A DNA stretch of 5,469 bases, from NCBI GenBank assembly GCA_947594085.1, contig CANQEB010000179.1, positions 1 to 5,469 on the forward strand. The letters run 5' to 3'. The stretch comes from an uncultured Lachnospiraceae bacterium (lineage in GTDB: Bacteria; Bacillota; Clostridia; Lachnospirales; Lachnospiraceae). The notes under the pieces were generated by a model. It searched no databases and was not told the DNA's origin. It saw only the letters and a program-made list of their open reading frames with translations. Below, in pieces: positions 5,314-5,469 of this stretch; position 1 is the first letter of the stretch, and the number at the start of each line of letters is the position of its first letter. The translations under genes and the position numbers were made by a program.

Positions 5314-5469
5314 GTTTAACGTACATTGACAATCCGGACGCCCAATGGGAATTGTCGATACCACGGCAAACACGTTCTCACTCGATTCGGCGACGCAGCG
5401 GTACTAAGCTCATGCTACGCATTCGCTAAGTGCCGGCGGCCTCATACGGTTTGCCTTAGGTATCGCAAT
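5301..5469 (+). ncRNA. Candidate structured non-coding RNA, running off the right edge
   Basis: No coding frame is supported here, yet complementary segments are dense. A long-range helix pairs 5356-5362 (CGATACC) with 5459-5465, 5365-5371 (GGCAAAC) with 5449-5455, and 5373-5375 with 5446-5448: 17 Watson-Crick pairs with a small internal loop and one bulge. Inside is a hairpin, CGGTACT (5399-5405) with AGTGCCG (5429-5435), continued by AGC/GCT and ATGC/GCAT. Upstream, ATTGACAAT (5325-5333) pairs with ATTGTCGAT (5351-5359). GAGTG (5301-5305) can pair with CACTC (5379-5383) as a pseudoknot, and CGTGTTT (5311-5317) with AAACACG (5368-5374) as an alternative pairing. Both wobbles (U5402-G5432, U5327-G5357) are valid only in + strand RNA. 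The 5' end and promoter are not clear; TATAAG at 5284-5289 lacks a -35. I cannot assign a family; raiA-type RNA is one candidate. Confidence 0.55.

Noticed and set aside
5326..5331. TTGACA as a -35 element on the + strand
   Set aside because: No acceptable -10 lies 16-18 bp downstream, and the bases are better explained as one arm of an RNA helix.

Overview
The window looks like chromosomal DNA from a spore-forming, anaerobic Clostridia-type Firmicute, most likely of the Lachnospiraceae. The support is indirect: strong AGGAGG-like ribosome binding sites, 17-bp-spaced housekeeping promoters, short hairpin plus T-run terminators, a tRNA-Glu without encoded CCA, and a SpoIID-like protein fused to a peptidoglycan-binding domain. 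GC content is moderate. No transposase, integrase, CRISPR array or phage gene is visible.

Left part (1-1284, + strand). The window opens in the C-terminal part of PdxT, the glutaminase subunit of pyridoxal-phosphate synthase. The first ~58 bases do not resemble PdxT, so the gene looks broken or joined to foreign sequence. A textbook promoter right after its stop drives a monocistronic metallo-beta-lactamase-fold hydrolase that ends at its own terminator. A single tRNA-Glu (anticodon CTC) follows, with its own promoter and terminator.

Middle part (1322-3936, + strand). A TetR-family regulator, a BcrA/YxlF-type ABC ATPase and a six-helix ABC-2 permease form a probable operon. An inverted repeat overlaps the putative -10 element in front of tetR and is a good candidate autoregulatory operator. 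A predicted RNA hairpin fills the short gap between ATPase and permease. A long imperfect hairpin with T6 ends the operon. The likely logic is a locally repressed efflux or export system that opens on binding an unknown ligand; the substrate cannot be read from sequence.

Right part (3936-5469). Convergent to the operon, on the - strand, lies a 425-residue protein with an N-terminal beta-sandwich-like region, a SpoIID/LytB-like core and a C-terminal peptidoglycan-binding domain. It has no signal peptide, and a sequence fitting the mother-cell sigma-K/sigma-E consensus precedes it. This suggests a spore cortex or coat protein made in the mother cell. A perfect 20-bp tandem duplication abuts its stop codon. 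Upstream of it, 5301-5469 is non-coding and holds many complementary segments. Its G-U wobbles are allowed only in + strand RNA, so it is probably a structured non-coding RNA transcribed divergently and running off the right edge. This is the most interesting item in the window.
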